Shown: positions 38,831-48,558, numbered from the stretch's first letter. The stretch: DNA of 60,079 nucleotides from Clostridiales bacterium (GCA_012735575.1 JAAYGY010000053.1:1-60079); one strand, 5' to 3'. The notes: generated from the sequence alone by a model not told the origin. Numbers and translations are program-made.

Positions 38831-39835
38831 CTATTTATTTCCTGGTTTTCCATCCTCTTGAGGTGTGCTAGCATCTCCTATATTGGAAATAGCCTCCCTC
38901 ATCTTGGTATCAGAAATTACATTTTGCATATTGTAATAATCCATAACACCTAGTTTGCCTTCTCTAAAGGCAGCAGCTATAGCCTTTGGTATTTCTGCCT
39001 CGGCCTCTACAACCTTGGCTCTCATTTCCTGTACCCTGGCTGCCATTTCCTGTTCCCTGGCTACTGCCATAGCACGCCTTTCCTCGGCTTTTGCCTGGGC
39101 TATACGCTTATCGGCCTCTGCCTGATCTGTCTGAAGCTGGGCACCTATATTTCTTCCTACATCCACATCTGCTATATCTATGGATAGGATTTCAAAGGCA
39201 GTTCCTGAATGCAAGCTCTTGGTTAAAACTGTTTCGGATATGCTATCGGGATTTTCCAGTACCTCTTTGTGGGACTCAGCAGAACCTATGGTAGTAACAA
39301 TACCCTCACCAACTCTTGCTATAATGGTCTCTTCGCCGGCTCCACCAACCAGCCTGTCGATGTTGGCTCTCACCGTAACACGGGCCTTGGCGATAAGCTC
39401 GATTCCATCCTTGGCAACAGCAGAAATACTTGGAGTCTCAATAACTTTAGGATTGACACTCATTTGAACGGCTTCTAACACATTTCTACCAGCCAGGTCA
39501 ATAGCTGCCGCCCGTTCAAACTCCAGGGGAATATCAGCCCGCTGGGCCGCTATCAATGAGTCTACCACACGGTCCACATTACCTCCGGCTAAATAGTGGG
39601 CCTCCAGCTTGTTTATGGAGATATCAAGTCCGGCTTTTGTGGCCTTGATCATGGGATTGACTATTCTGGATGGAACCACCCTCCTAAGCCTCATACCCAC
39701 CAGATTCATAATACCGATCTTTACATCAGCGGCCAAAGCGGAAATCCATAGTCCCACGGGAACAAAGGTAAAGAATATGGACAAAAATACAATAATGGCC
39801 ACTATAACAAACATTACATATACAACTTCTGGCAT
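38831..39835 (-). CDS. floA: Flotillin-like SPFH membrane protein FloA
   Basis: A 334-residue membrane-scaffold protein. A hydrophobic N-terminal hairpin (about 5-45) is followed by an SPFH/PHB domain and an Ala/Glu-rich coiled coil (about 235-300: [20 protein letters not shown]). FloA organises functional membrane microdomains. It is usually next to nfeD, which is absent here. AAGGAG precedes the ATG at 39835. It is followed by the fused permease and the PBP, and preceded by a MITE-like element. Confidence 0.93.
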   Translation of the reverse strand: MPEVVYVMFVIVAIIVFLSIFFTFVPVGLWISALAADVKIGIMNLVGMRLRRVVPSRIVNPMIKATKAGLDISINKLEAHYLAGGNVDRVVDSLIAAQRADIPLEFERAAAIDLAGRNVLEAVQMSVNPKVIETPSISAVAKDGIELIAKARVTVRANIDRLVGGAGEETIIARVGEGIVTTIGSAESHKEVLENPDSISETVLTKSLHSGTAFEILSIDIADVDVGRNIGAQLQTDQAEADKRIAQAKAEERRAMAVAREQEMAARVQEMRAKVVEAEAEIPKAIAAAFREGKLGVMDYYNMQNVISDTKMREAISNIGDASTPQEDGKPGNK

Positions 39836-39866
39836 CTGGCAAAACTCCTTTCATTTTATATGTAGT

Positions 39867-39977
39867 TTAACCCCTTGTACTAGTTAATCTCATATTAATC
39901 GCTATTAAAGGTTCACTTTTTAATAGCCGTTATTTACTACACAATGATCTAAAAATCTAACTAGTACAGGTAGTTAA
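39867..39977. mobile_element. MITE-like 111-bp element with 20-bp terminal inverted repeats, upstream of floA
   Basis: The ends read TTAACNNNYTGTACTAGTTA: left 39867-39886, right (inverted) 39958-39977. The inner 11 bp, TGTACTAGTTA, is identical at both ends. Inside, GCTATTAAA (39901-39909) / TTTAATAGC (39919-39927) forms a hairpin. Its core, read on the minus strand, recurs at 15.97 kb and 19.08 kb. It codes for nothing. No clear target-site duplication was seen. It lies between floA and the trpB terminator. Confidence 0.6.
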
Positions 39978-40061
39978 TTTAAATATCTCTACATTTATTA
40001 TATAGTAATATTATCCATTATACTAGCTTTTTACTAGCTTTTAAGAAAAATTCTGTCAATA

Positions 40062-40096
40062 TTTAAAAAGGCAGACTTACTGAAATAAGTCTGCCT
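40062..40096 (-). terminator. Terminator after trpB
   Basis: AGGCAGACTTA (40069-40079) / TAAGTCTGCCT (40086-40096), loop 6 nt, followed by T5 on the minus strand. Confidence 0.85.
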
Positions 40097-40114
40097 CTAA
40101 AATGTGCTAAAATC

Positions 40115-41317
40115 TTATTTAAAAGCTATTTGTTTATTTTTTACCATCTCTGATACCTGAGCAACGTCTTTGTCGCCCCGTCCGGAAAGATTCACCACAA
40201 TCTTTTTATCCGGAGAAAGGTCTTTAGCCAGTTTCATAGCATATGCTACGGCATGAGCACTTTCTAATGCGGGAATTATGCCTTCGGTCTTTGAGAGTTC
40301 AAAGAAGGCTTCCAGGGCTTCCTCATCTGTAATGGTCACATATTCTGCCCGTCCAATATCCTTGTAATAGCTGTGCTCCGGGCCCACTCCCGGATAATCC
40401 AGTCCTGCTGAGATGGAATGAACCGGTAGGATTTCTCCATCCTCATCCTGCAGAACATAACACTTAAATCCGTGTATAACCCCCGGCTTACCCAAGGTTA
40501 ATGATGCTGCATGCATACCGGGATCAAGTCCTTTACCTGCAGGCTCTACCCCTATCATCTTTACTTCCTTATCATTAAAAAAGGGGGCAAACAAGCCAAT
40601 TGCATTACTTCCTCCGCCTACGCAGGCCACCAGATAGTCGGGTAAAGATCCTTCTGCCTCCAGCATCTGCTCTTTTACTTCCTGACCAATAACGGACTGG
40701 AATACATTTACCATGGCAGGGTATGGATCAGGACCAACGGCAGAACCTAACATATAGTAGGTATTCTCGTAGTTTTGTATCAGATCATCCAGTGCAGCAT
40801 CCACTGCCTCTTTTAATGTTTTTAATCCTTCGGTAACGGCAACAACCTTGGCACCTAAAAGCTCCATCCTAAATACATTCAGCTGCTGCCTTCGGGTATC
40901 TTCTTCACCCATGTATATTATGCATTCCATATCAAATAAGGCACAGGCCGTGGCTGTGGCCACTCCATGCTGGCCGGCACCTGTTTCAGCTATAACCCGC
41001 TTTTTGCCCAGGCGCTTGGCTAACAGCACCTGACCGATGGTATTATTAATCTTATGAGCACCAGTGTGGTTTAGATCCTCTCTCTTAAAATAAATCCTGG
41101 CGCCTCCTATTTTCTTGCTTAGTTTTTCAGCCAAATATAGAGGGTTTGGTCTGCCCACATACTGCCTATAATAGTATTTAAGTTCTTCTAAAAACTGGGG
41201 GTCATTTCTATACTTTTCGAAAGCTTCCTTGACTTCATCTAAGACCTTGTCCAGCTCTGGTGGAACAAACCTGCCTCCAAATTCTCCAAAATATCCTTTT
41301 TCGTTACACAATAGCAT
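40115..41317 (-). CDS. trpB: Tryptophan synthase beta chain, orphan
   Basis: PLP enzyme joining indole and serine to tryptophan. At 400 residues it is a TrpB1-type protein: the opening [15 protein letters not shown], the PLP lysine K89 in [19 protein letters not shown], the phosphate loop GGGSNA, and a terminal SGRGDKD. GAGGAG lies 7 nt before the ATG. No trpA or other trp gene is adjacent, so it may salvage indole or work with a distant trpA. No T-box or TRAP-like leader was seen in the 123-bp upstream gap. Confidence 0.95.
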   Translation of the reverse strand: MLLCNEKGYFGEFGGRFVPPELDKVLDEVKEAFEKYRNDPQFLEELKYYYRQYVGRPNPLYLAEKLSKKIGGARIYFKREDLNHTGAHKINNTIGQVLLAKRLGKKRVIAETGAGQHGVATATACALFDMECIIYMGEEDTRRQQLNVFRMELLGAKVVAVTEGLKTLKEAVDAALDDLIQNYENTYYMLGSAVGPDPYPAMVNVFQSVIGQEVKEQMLEAEGSLPDYLVACVGGGSNAIGLFAPFFNDKEVKMIGVEPAGKGLDPGMHAASLTLGKPGVIHGFKCYVLQDEDGEILPVHSISAGLDYPGVGPEHSYYKDIGRAEYVTITDEEALEAFFELSKTEGIIPALESAHAVAYAMKLAKDLSPDKKIVVNLSGRGDKDVAQVSEMVKNKQIAFK

Positions 41318-41440
41318 AGTTATACTCCTCTCTTCTATTCTAAGCTATTCTAAGCTCTTCTAATAAATGTCTATTTATGTATATTTGTGTATTAATAGAC
41401 TTTGATTAAATATACATTAATCCATAAAAAAAGTCAATAC

Positions 41441-42070
41441 CTACCAAATGTTTTCTAGCACCTTCAGCCAGGCTTTTGCCATTAGGACATGACCTGCCTG
41501 GGTGGGATGAACGCCGTCCTCGGCCCAGAATGCCGGTTCCCTTCTGGTGCAGGCACTGGCAAATATACCATCAAAGGGTACATAAAAAGTATTAAATTCT
41601 AAAGAAAGGTTTCTAACTACCTGAATCTTTGGATCTAGATCTTCCCGCCACTGCTTTCTGTCTTCAGGTACCGGTAAAACAAAGGGTTCACACAAAACAA
41701 TTTGAGCATCTAAGTTTTCCTTTATTTGAGTTAGGATCTTTCTATAGTTCTTTTCAAAATCCTCTACTGATGTTGGATCGTTGCTGTCATAGCGGCGCCA
41801 GCAATCATTAATTCCAATTAAAATGGATACTAGATCCGGCTTTAGATCTATGCAATCATCATCCCATCTATTTAACAGATCTACCACACGATTGCCACTA
41901 ATACCCCTATTGATAAAGTTAAGCCTTTTTTCCGGATAGGTAGCATTAAGATATGCTGAAATAAAATTTGCATACCCTGTTCCCAGGTCCTTATCATTCT
42001 CCCTGCTTCTGCCACAATCAGTTATACTGTCCCCTTGAAATAAGATAACAGCGTTTTCACGGATTTTCAT
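41441..42070 (-). CDS. SGNH/GDSL-family hydrolase
   Basis: A 209-residue esterase-type protein with all four blocks: block I FQGDSITD (nucleophile Ser), block II GISGNR, block III GINDCWRR and block V DGVHPTQAGH (catalytic Asp and His). No signal peptide, so cytoplasmic. AAGGAGG lies 9 nt before the ATG at 42070; the ATG two codons earlier (42076) is too close to the SD. Substrate is unknown: lysophospholipid, acetylated sugar or cell-wall acetyl esters are common in the family. It lies upstream of trpB on the same strand with no evident functional link. Confidence 0.9.
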   Translation of the reverse strand: MKIRENAVILFQGDSITDCGRSRENDKDLGTGYANFISAYLNATYPEKRLNFINRGISGNRVVDLLNRWDDDCIDLKPDLVSILIGINDCWRRYDSNDPTSVEDFEKNYRKILTQIKENLDAQIVLCEPFVLPVPEDRKQWREDLDPKIQVVRNLSLEFNTFYVPFDGIFASACTRREPAFWAEDGVHPTQAGHVLMAKAWLKVLENIW

Positions 42071-42344
42071 TTTCATTTACCTCCTTAAATTTATATTAAA
42101 GGTTTATACTAGTACAAAGAAAATCCAATGTTTATATTTTATCACAATAAATATAAATAATAGTATATAATAATACCAGCTATTATTATTTTTTATCTGA
42201 GTTTGAAATTATTAATTCATAAAATTTAATTTATTATGTAACCGTTTTGTAACTTATTCCTTTAAAGGATTGTGTACAATTGTAATATAAACAGTCAAAA
42301 TGTGTGTCAAAATGATATTATTTCTAACAATGGGGGTTTTGGTC

Positions 42345-43562
42345 GTGGTAACTAATGGCAAAAAATACTTACTTAAAAACTTCACTATCTTCTTACTTCT
42401 TATATCTTTTGGTTTACTCGTGGGATGCAGCTTTCCATTCACCAGTATCTTTACTGTAAAGCCTTCCCTTCCAATAGATCAAGATAGTCCTGATTCCAAT
42501 ACAGATAATCAAAATAATCTTGATTCCAATGCTGATAACCAGACAAGTAATCAGAACAATTCTAATAATGATACTAATAGTGATTCTAATAACCAACCTA
42601 TAATAAATGAGGACTTAGTATCAAATTTAGATAAAGAAAAAACTAAAGGTAATGTTAAGTACATAGGCTTTGAGGATCTTGATAATGAACATCTTGATAA
42701 TATTGATGACAAGAATTCCGACAGCTTAGATGACAATGATAACAATAACAGGGATCAAAATGAGGGAACAAACAGTGATAAGGACATGAATCCTCATAAC
42801 GATAATGATTCCGAAAGCAATAATGATATTGATAATACTGATAATGAAACTAATGAAACAGAACAGGATGAAAATTCATCAAAACACTATAAAACCGAGG
42901 CTGTACCTGCAGCTAAAATAATTAAGAATTCACCAAACAAGGAGTTAAAAAGGGTGGCTCTAACCTTCGATGACGGACCCGATGCTTATTTCACTCCTCA
43001 AGTTCTGGATATATTGAAAGAATACGATGTGAAGGCTACCTTCTTTATTCTGGGTATTGAGGGAAACAAAAACCGGGATGTCTTAAAAAGAATAGACGAG
43101 GAAGGCCATGTGGTAGCCAATCATAGCTGGAACCACAGCAATTTTACAAAAATATCAAAAAAGAAAGCCATTGATGAACTTCAAAGAACCAATCAGTTAA
43201 TAGAGGAAGTTACAGGCAAACCCAACTCCCTATTCAGGCTACCTTATGGAGCCTACAATCGCAAGGTTCTTGAAATAATAGCAGAGCAAGGCTTTCATAA
43301 TATACACTGGTCCATAGATCCAAGAGACTGGTCCGGTATATCCTCCAAGAAAATCCTGAACCATATAAAGGAGAACCTGGAACCCGGTGCTATAAATTTA
43401 CTCCATTCTAGTGGATCAAGTGATTCTATCCCTAATACAATAAAAGCCCTGCCCCAAATAATAGAATATTTGCATGGACAAGGCTATGAACTGGTTACTG
43501 TCCCAGAACTATTGGAAGATGTTCTAGAAGTCAATACTGTAGAAGTAAATACTAAGGATTAA
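42345..43562 (+). CDS. Lipoprotein polysaccharide deacetylase (NodB domain) with Asp/Asn-rich linker
   Basis: Extracellular lipid-anchored CE4 deacetylase, probably acting on peptidoglycan or another wall glycan. I use the GTG at 42345, 8 nt after GGGGG. It gives a Lys-containing n-region, an h-region and the lipobox LLVGC (C28); the ATG at 42300 has no SD and would spoil the signal peptide. A very acidic Asn/Asp linker of about 150 residues follows, then the NodB domain: TFDDGPD (catalytic and metal Asp), NHSWNHSNF (metal His pair), RLPYGAYN and DPRDWSG. All key residues appear intact. Its 3' end overlaps the convergent lipoprotein gene by 11 bp. Confidence 0.9.
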   Translation: MVTNGKKYLLKNFTIFLLLISFGLLVGCSFPFTSIFTVKPSLPIDQDSPDSNTDNQNNLDSNADNQTSNQNNSNNDTNSDSNNQPIINEDLVSNLDKEKTKGNVKYIGFEDLDNEHLDNIDDKNSDSLDDNDNNNRDQNEGTNSDKDMNPHNDNDSESNNDIDNTDNETNETEQDENSSKHYKTEAVPAAKIIKNSPNKELKRVALTFDDGPDAYFTPQVLDILKEYDVKATFFILGIEGNKNRDVLKRIDEEGHVVANHSWNHSNFTKISKKKAIDELQRTNQLIEEVTGKPNSLFRLPYGAYNRKVLEIIAEQGFHNIHWSIDPRDWSGISSKKILNHIKENLEPGAINLLHSSGSSDSIPNTIKALPQIIEYLHGQGYELVTVPELLEDVLEVNTVEVNTKD

Positions 43563-45081
43563 CTATATAAGGATTGAGTTGGTTAAAGCTTTTTTCCCAT
43601 CTGGCTACATAGTCACCTGTAGCCCATTCCACCATAATAACCGACTCTCCTTTTTTTATGTCTATTTTCTTTATAGGTTTTTCAGAAATCTCCCCATTTT
43701 TTATGGTATACACCATAATGAAATTACCAGTTATCACTATCAGCAGTTCCTTGTTGGGAGATGTATAGGCATCCAGTGCCATAGGTACCTTCTCCTTAAT
43801 AGTATCCCAAGGTACATGAAGATCATCATAATTTACCAGTTTGCCTACAGGAGAAAGGCCGATAGTAAACTCCTCATAACTGTTTCCAAGGTCTACCCTG
43901 CCCTTTAAAGTCCAGTTGCCGTTCCTTCTTTCCAGAGCAAAGTTATCCTCAGTGACTGTAATCATGTCTTTTAATTCTGTATTTGTCTTGATACCATTGG
44001 ACACAAGATGAGCCTGTGCAGAAGTATAGAATATGTCTTTCATATTCTCTCCTGCAATATCAGATACCAGAATGCCGTTTTGGCTGTTTGCATCATCCAG
44101 GGGTAATACCCTATAGCCCCTCTCTGTAACAGTGCCCATACGCCATGTATATTCTACGGCAATATAATCATCGCTGACAAAGAGCAAATCCTTCTTAATA
44201 TTTCCCTTTAAGACTGTCATATTCTGTTGATCCGCCTCTTTTATAATTGTTCCCCTTGGCACCAGAGGCTCCAGTACTATATTGTCCTGCAAAAACTCAT
44301 TATATTTTCTCACTTTTACCTTCAAGGTCCAAAAACCACTTCTTCTGGGAATAAATAAATTAGGCACCTCTAAAGTGGACTTTATATCCCTATTATAAGA
44401 AGAAATCCAGATGGTCCTGTAGCTGGATCTTTCGCTAAATATATCTTCCTCGTTAGTACTGGGAACTGTTGAACGCAAACCTATAAGAACCCCTGATCTC
44501 AACAGATTATCCTGGGCTTCGGTTCTCTCAACATGATTCTGTTGGTTTTTTTGCTCATCAGCATAGTAATTGTCCGTTTCATTGGAAACCTTTTTTAGCC
44601 AGTAAAAGCAGTTGTCCATATATATCAAAGCAGTGTCTTTATCTATCATAGCTATCTCAAAAAAGAGGGATCCCTTTGATATGATAGATATAATATCAAT
44701 CATTTCACTGCCGATATCTAACTCTTCCATATCCACATTATGGTGAAACACCATATAATCCCTTGTTTTTACCCTTCTAATCTGATACCTGGCATCTGTG
44801 CAACTTTCGTCCGCTACCCTGGCCCAGTTATGGGCAAAAACAGCTATATTATCCAAAAGCTTTTCAAAGTCTTTAATGCTGTCCTGATCCTCCTGGATAT
44901 CAGATATTCTGGTAAAATCATAAATCTTCCAGGTGCCCTGGATGGGAATTGCTTTGTTTTCAGGAGATACAATTATCTGCCCGGAATTAAGCTGAGGAAT
45001 TCCCTGACAGCCTGTTAACAAAAGCAGGATAGCCAGTATTATACACCAGTTTTTTGTATATGCCTTTTTGATGTATTTCAA
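43552..45081 (-). CDS. Uncharacterised lipoprotein, last gene of the prsA-like/two-component operon
   Basis: A 509-residue exported lipoprotein: signal ILAILLLLTGC with C25. The start is TTG at 45081 with GGAGGGG about 12 nt upstream; no ATG fits the signal peptide. The rest is beta-rich with repeated segments ending in W-x-L-K/W-T-L-K-G-R (FWTLKVKV, NWTLKGRV), and no catalytic motif that I recognise. It starts 39 bp after the histidine kinase stop and probably belongs to that operon. It may be an extracellular sensor or effector of the kinase, which is inference. It is convergent with and overlapping the deacetylase gene. Confidence 0.85.
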   Translation of the reverse strand: MKYIKKAYTKNWCIILAILLLLTGCQGIPQLNSGQIIVSPENKAIPIQGTWKIYDFTRISDIQEDQDSIKDFEKLLDNIAVFAHNWARVADESCTDARYQIRRVKTRDYMVFHHNVDMEELDIGSEMIDIISIISKGSLFFEIAMIDKDTALIYMDNCFYWLKKVSNETDNYYADEQKNQQNHVERTEAQDNLLRSGVLIGLRSTVPSTNEEDIFSERSSYRTIWISSYNRDIKSTLEVPNLFIPRRSGFWTLKVKVRKYNEFLQDNIVLEPLVPRGTIIKEADQQNMTVLKGNIKKDLLFVSDDYIAVEYTWRMGTVTERGYRVLPLDDANSQNGILVSDIAGENMKDIFYTSAQAHLVSNGIKTNTELKDMITVTEDNFALERRNGNWTLKGRVDLGNSYEEFTIGLSPVGKLVNYDDLHVPWDTIKEKVPMALDAYTSPNKELLIVITGNFIMVYTIKNGEISEKPIKKIDIKKGESVIMVEWATGDYVARWEKSFNQLNPYIVNP

Positions 45082-45120
45082 GATAGAATCTTCCCCTCCA
45101 AGTAAAAACCTAAGTAATAC

Positions 45121-46548
45121 CTAAGTAATTGGTAGTCTGATAATGACCCTTGTACCCTTGCCTTCCTGGCTTTCTATATCCAGCTGCCCCTTGTGTTTGC
45201 TTATTATCTCATGGGATACAGAAAGACCAATTCCACTGGCGGCTTTGCTGTTCTTGCCTTTAAAAAACTTGTCCTTGATATAAGGCAGCTCATTAGCAGG
45301 TATACCGCATCCACTGTCTTCTACTACCATAACAATAAAGTCCTCTTCCACATGGGTTCTAAAACTGACTAAACCGTCCTGATCCGTAAATTTAAAGGCG
45401 TTGTCCAAAACATTTATGAGTACCTGCTTAATTCTATTTTCATCTATACTTATCTCTGGCAGCTCATCTGGATATTCTACCTCAAAATTAATCCTGTTTC
45501 TCTGAGCCACCGGAGTCATATGCCGTTTAATATATTCTATAAGATTAGCTATATTGGTCTCTTTAAGCCTTATATGAATCTTTCCCGAAAGGAGTTTAGA
45601 AAAATCCAGTAGTTCCTCTACCATGCCCGATAGACGTTCTGTTTCTTTTTCTATTATCTTAAGCCCGTCCTTAAAAATTTCAGCCTCCTCTGGGCTGGTA
45701 TTGTTGAGTATAACAGCCCATCCCTTTATTGAAGTTAAGGGGGTTCTTAACTCATGAGAGACAGATGCTATAAATTCATTTTTTAGCTTATCTTTTTCCA
45801 TTATTTCATTGGCCATGTAATTTAAGGTATCAGATAAGCGCCCTATTTCATCATTAGATTCTTTTACACTCCTTACCTGAAAATCTCCTTTGGCCATTTG
45901 CTCAGCTACTTTAGTTACCTCCTTTATGGGCTTGGCCACTCCATTGGCCAGAATAAAGCTGATTATGCTGGATATGGCTATGGTTAACAATCCCATAAGG
46001 ATAAAAATCCAGATTACATACCTTAACTGCTCATTAATAGGAACTAGAGATGTTGTAAACCTCAAAACTCCCACAATCTCATTATTACTTTCCAGGGGAT
46101 GGGATACTGACATTACCAGATCATCAGAATAGGAAACTCTGCCAATCCATTTTCCAATCCCACCCTCCAGGGCGTTTTTGACATCAATGGTATCCAGCCT
46201 GTCAACAATATTTACGCCAATAGAATCCATTAGTACCATGCCTGATTTGTCAATGATCTGTACCTGGGCAGATGTAAACTTCCAAAATACATCTACGTTA
46301 TCCATTACATTATCCTGAAGGGTGCTGTCAGAAAAATATCGGGAATAAAAACTGGCGGACATGCGAATTTGGTCGGTTAATATATCCTCAACGCTTTTAT
46401 AATAATACTCTTTGAGAAATATGCTGAGCATTAGTATAAATATGAATATACTAATGATAATAATGCCCATAAAACTGTAACCAATCCTGGTTCTTATGCT
46501 CTTTTGACCTTCTATTCCTTTTCTCGCCATCGATAACCAATTCCCCAT
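45121..46548 (-). CDS. Sensor histidine kinase
   Basis: A 475-residue membrane kinase with TM1 (about 25-47), an extracytoplasmic sensor (about 48-175, dCache-like or unclassified), TM2 (about 178-202), HAMP (about 203-255), HisKA with the phosphorylated H265 in SVSHELRTPL, and HATPase (N box NVLDNAFKF, G1 DSGCGIP, G2 GIGLSVSHEI). The start overlaps the response regulator gene by 37 bp. An internal ATG at 46530 is equally possible. Partner of the adjacent PhoB-like regulator. The signal is unknown, but the operon suggests envelope or secretion stress. Confidence 0.93.
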   Translation of the reverse strand: MGNWLSMARKGIEGQKSIRTRIGYSFMGIIIISIFIFILMLSIFLKEYYYKSVEDILTDQIRMSASFYSRYFSDSTLQDNVMDNVDVFWKFTSAQVQIIDKSGMVLMDSIGVNIVDRLDTIDVKNALEGGIGKWIGRVSYSDDLVMSVSHPLESNNEIVGVLRFTTSLVPINEQLRYVIWIFILMGLLTIAISSIISFILANGVAKPIKEVTKVAEQMAKGDFQVRSVKESNDEIGRLSDTLNYMANEIMEKDKLKNEFIASVSHELRTPLTSIKGWAVILNNTSPEEAEIFKDGLKIIEKETERLSGMVEELLDFSKLLSGKIHIRLKETNIANLIEYIKRHMTPVAQRNRINFEVEYPDELPEISIDENRIKQVLINVLDNAFKFTDQDGLVSFRTHVEEDFIVMVVEDSGCGIPANELPYIKDKFFKGKNSKAASGIGLSVSHEIISKHKGQLDIESQEGKGTRVIIRLPIT

Positions 46549-47207
46549 ACAGTCTCTATATATTTGGGATGAGAGGGTCTGTCCTCAATCCTTTTCCTCA
46601 ACCTTCTAATATTCACGTCAACAACCTTTAAATCTCCCACATAGTCCTGTCCCCACACCTGATCTATTAATTCATTGCGGCTAAACAGCTTGCCTGGGTT
46701 TTTGATAAAGAGGGTCATTAACTGATATTCTTTAGGGGTTAAGTCTATTTCTTCACCATTTTTATAAACCTTTTGGGAGTAGGTGTCTATCTCAAAGGGA
46801 GGATAATATATGCTACGGTCATTCTTCTTTTGATTATTACCTCTTATGCGTCTTAATAACCCCTCGGCTCTTAATACCAACTCCAAAGGGTTAAAGGGTT
46901 TAACCACATAATCATCTGCACCCTGCTCCAAGCCCATAATTCTGTCCATGTCCAAGTCCCGAGCAGTGAGCATTATTATGCCCATTCTCGGGAACTCTGA
47001 ACGTAGGGCCACACATACTTCAAATCCATCTATTCCAGGCAACATTATATCCAATATAACTATATCAGGACTATGCTTCCTGGCCAGTCTAATTCCTTCC
47101 TCCCCAGTTTCGGCCTCTATTATGTGAAAATTGCTTCTTTCGAATCCTATCCTTATAAAACTGCGAATAGAACTTTCATCATCCACAATCAACACTTTGC
47201 CTTTCAT
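46512..47207 (-). CDS. OmpR/PhoB-family response regulator
   Basis: A 231-residue regulator: receiver domain with D9/D10, the phospho-acceptor D53 in ILDIMLPG, T81 and K103 (VVKPFNP), then a winged-helix DNA-binding domain (LTPKEYQLMTLFIKNPG, ending GIGYRWRE). AGGTGA precedes the ATG at 47207. It starts 10 bp after the foldase gene stop and overlaps the kinase gene. Confidence 0.95.
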   Translation of the reverse strand: MKGKVLIVDDESSIRSFIRIGFERSNFHIIEAETGEEGIRLARKHSPDIVILDIMLPGIDGFEVCVALRSEFPRMGIIMLTARDLDMDRIMGLEQGADDYVVKPFNPLELVLRAEGLLRRIRGNNQKKNDRSIYYPPFEIDTYSQKVYKNGEEIDLTPKEYQLMTLFIKNPGKLFSRNELIDQVWGQDYVGDLKVVDVNIRRLRKRIEDRPSHPKYIETVWGIGYRWREKE

Positions 47208-47217
47208 GCTGTCTCAC

Positions 47218-48396
47218 CTACAACCTCTTTTCATATCTTTTGATTTTTGCGCTTTCCATCCACTCTTCTAATATTAAGGTCCAGGCATCTGTCTTTTTTT
47301 GCTGGCTTAATATCTCTTCCAGCTCATCATATTTTTCTTCCAAGGTATATACCTTTTCCGGAGTCTTTTCATAAAGCTTTATGATATGGTACCCAAAACC
47401 GCTGGCTACCAGATCGGATATTTCTCCTTCTTCCAGCTTGAAAGCCGTTTCTTCAAACTCATGCACAAAGCTGCCGTCCTGTCTAACCAGATAACCTGTA
47501 TCATTACCCTCCATGCCAGGATCCTCACCATATTCTTCTATAAGCTTTTCAAATTCCTCTCCACCTTTTGCCTTTTCCAGAACCTCCAAGGCTTTTGGCT
47601 CAATATCCTTTAGTTTTTCCTCCAGATATTGTTGAGCTTCTTCTGTCTTTTCCTGAGAAAGCAAACTATTGTACTCATCTATATGCTCCTGAGCCAGCAT
47701 TATTAGTATATGCTTTACCCTGGCTTCTTCAGGGGCGTACAATTCCACCTCTTCGTAGACTATGTTGGATATATTGTTCTTCTGGAACTCTAGTCTTTCT
47801 TCGTAATACTGCTGGACCTCCTGCTGATCGGCCTTTACATCCTTTACCAAATCCTCTATATAGTTGTCCAGAACCATCTGCTCCGCTATAAATTCAATAT
47901 ACTCTTCCTCAGTTTGTCCTATAGATTCCAGCTGTTCCTGAATATAAGCTTTTGCTTCGCTCATGTAATCCTTGCCCTGACTTTCCTCATTATCCTGGTT
48001 CTCCTGCGCACTGCTGTCCATTATCTCTATTTGAAATGCCACTTCGGCAATAATGTTTTCAAACTCCCTTCTGGCCTCATTCAGTATATCCTCGTTTACT
48101 TCAAATCCAGCTTCTTTTGCCTTCTGAACCACCAGTTTTTCCGTTATTATCTGCTCCAGTATATCGGCCTTTAACTCAGCTATTGCTTCCTGTTGCTCCG
48201 GATCATTTTCAATTTCCTCAGTAATATTATAGCTTTGCTTTATCTGATCATATAAACTATCAAACTCATCCTTGGTAATCTTTTCACCATTAACTTCTGC
48301 TACCACTGTATCCTCACTGCCAGATGTACCACAGGCAACCATTGATACCCCTAAAACTAGCACAATAATAAAGGCGGTTATTTTTCTGATATTCAT
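47218..48396 (-). CDS. PrsA/SurA-like peptidyl-prolyl isomerase lipoprotein
   Basis: Extracytoplasmic foldase of 392 residues. The signal has lipobox SMVAC, then a SurA-N-like helical domain (about 30-220, EVNGEKITKDEFDSLYDQIK) and a parvulin rotamase domain (about 225-340: ARVKHILIMLAQ, GGEEFEKLIEEYGEDPG, GYLVRQDGSFV, FGYHIIKLYEK). AAGGA 9 nt before the ATG at 48396 decides the start over the ATG at 48414. It heads a four-gene unit with the response regulator, kinase and lipoprotein. Such foldases assist secreted proteins, including penicillin-binding proteins. Confidence 0.92.
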   Translation of the reverse strand: MNIRKITAFIIVLVLGVSMVACGTSGSEDTVVAEVNGEKITKDEFDSLYDQIKQSYNITEEIENDPEQQEAIAELKADILEQIITEKLVVQKAKEAGFEVNEDILNEARREFENIIAEVAFQIEIMDSSAQENQDNEESQGKDYMSEAKAYIQEQLESIGQTEEEYIEFIAEQMVLDNYIEDLVKDVKADQQEVQQYYEERLEFQKNNISNIVYEEVELYAPEEARVKHILIMLAQEHIDEYNSLLSQEKTEEAQQYLEEKLKDIEPKALEVLEKAKGGEEFEKLIEEYGEDPGMEGNDTGYLVRQDGSFVHEFEETAFKLEEGEISDLVASGFGYHIIKLYEKTPEKVYTLEEKYDELEEILSQQKKTDAWTLILEEWMESAKIKRYEKRL

Positions 48397-48494
48397 TACA
48401 TCAATTCCTTCCATTTTTACTTTGCAATTATATGCAACTCATAAAGTTACATTAATTATATAGTATTATGATTAGAAAAGTAAGGGCTTTATAA

Positions 48495-48539
48495 AAAAAC
48501 ATAATGGCAGCAGGTCCTAAATTTGTAAGCCTACTGCCA
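48495..48539 (-). terminator. Terminator after glmM
   Basis: TGGCAG-AGG (48505-48514) pairs with CCT-CTGCCA (48530-48539), with one mismatch and a long loop. It is followed by T7 on the minus strand (48494-48500). Confidence 0.65.
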
Positions 48540-48558
48540 CATCTTTTTCCATATGTAT

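Noticed and set aside
42300-42344. ATG start at 42300 for the deacetylase
   Set aside because: No SD, and it would place extra hydrophobic sequence before a well-formed lipoprotein signal that begins at the GTG 42345.
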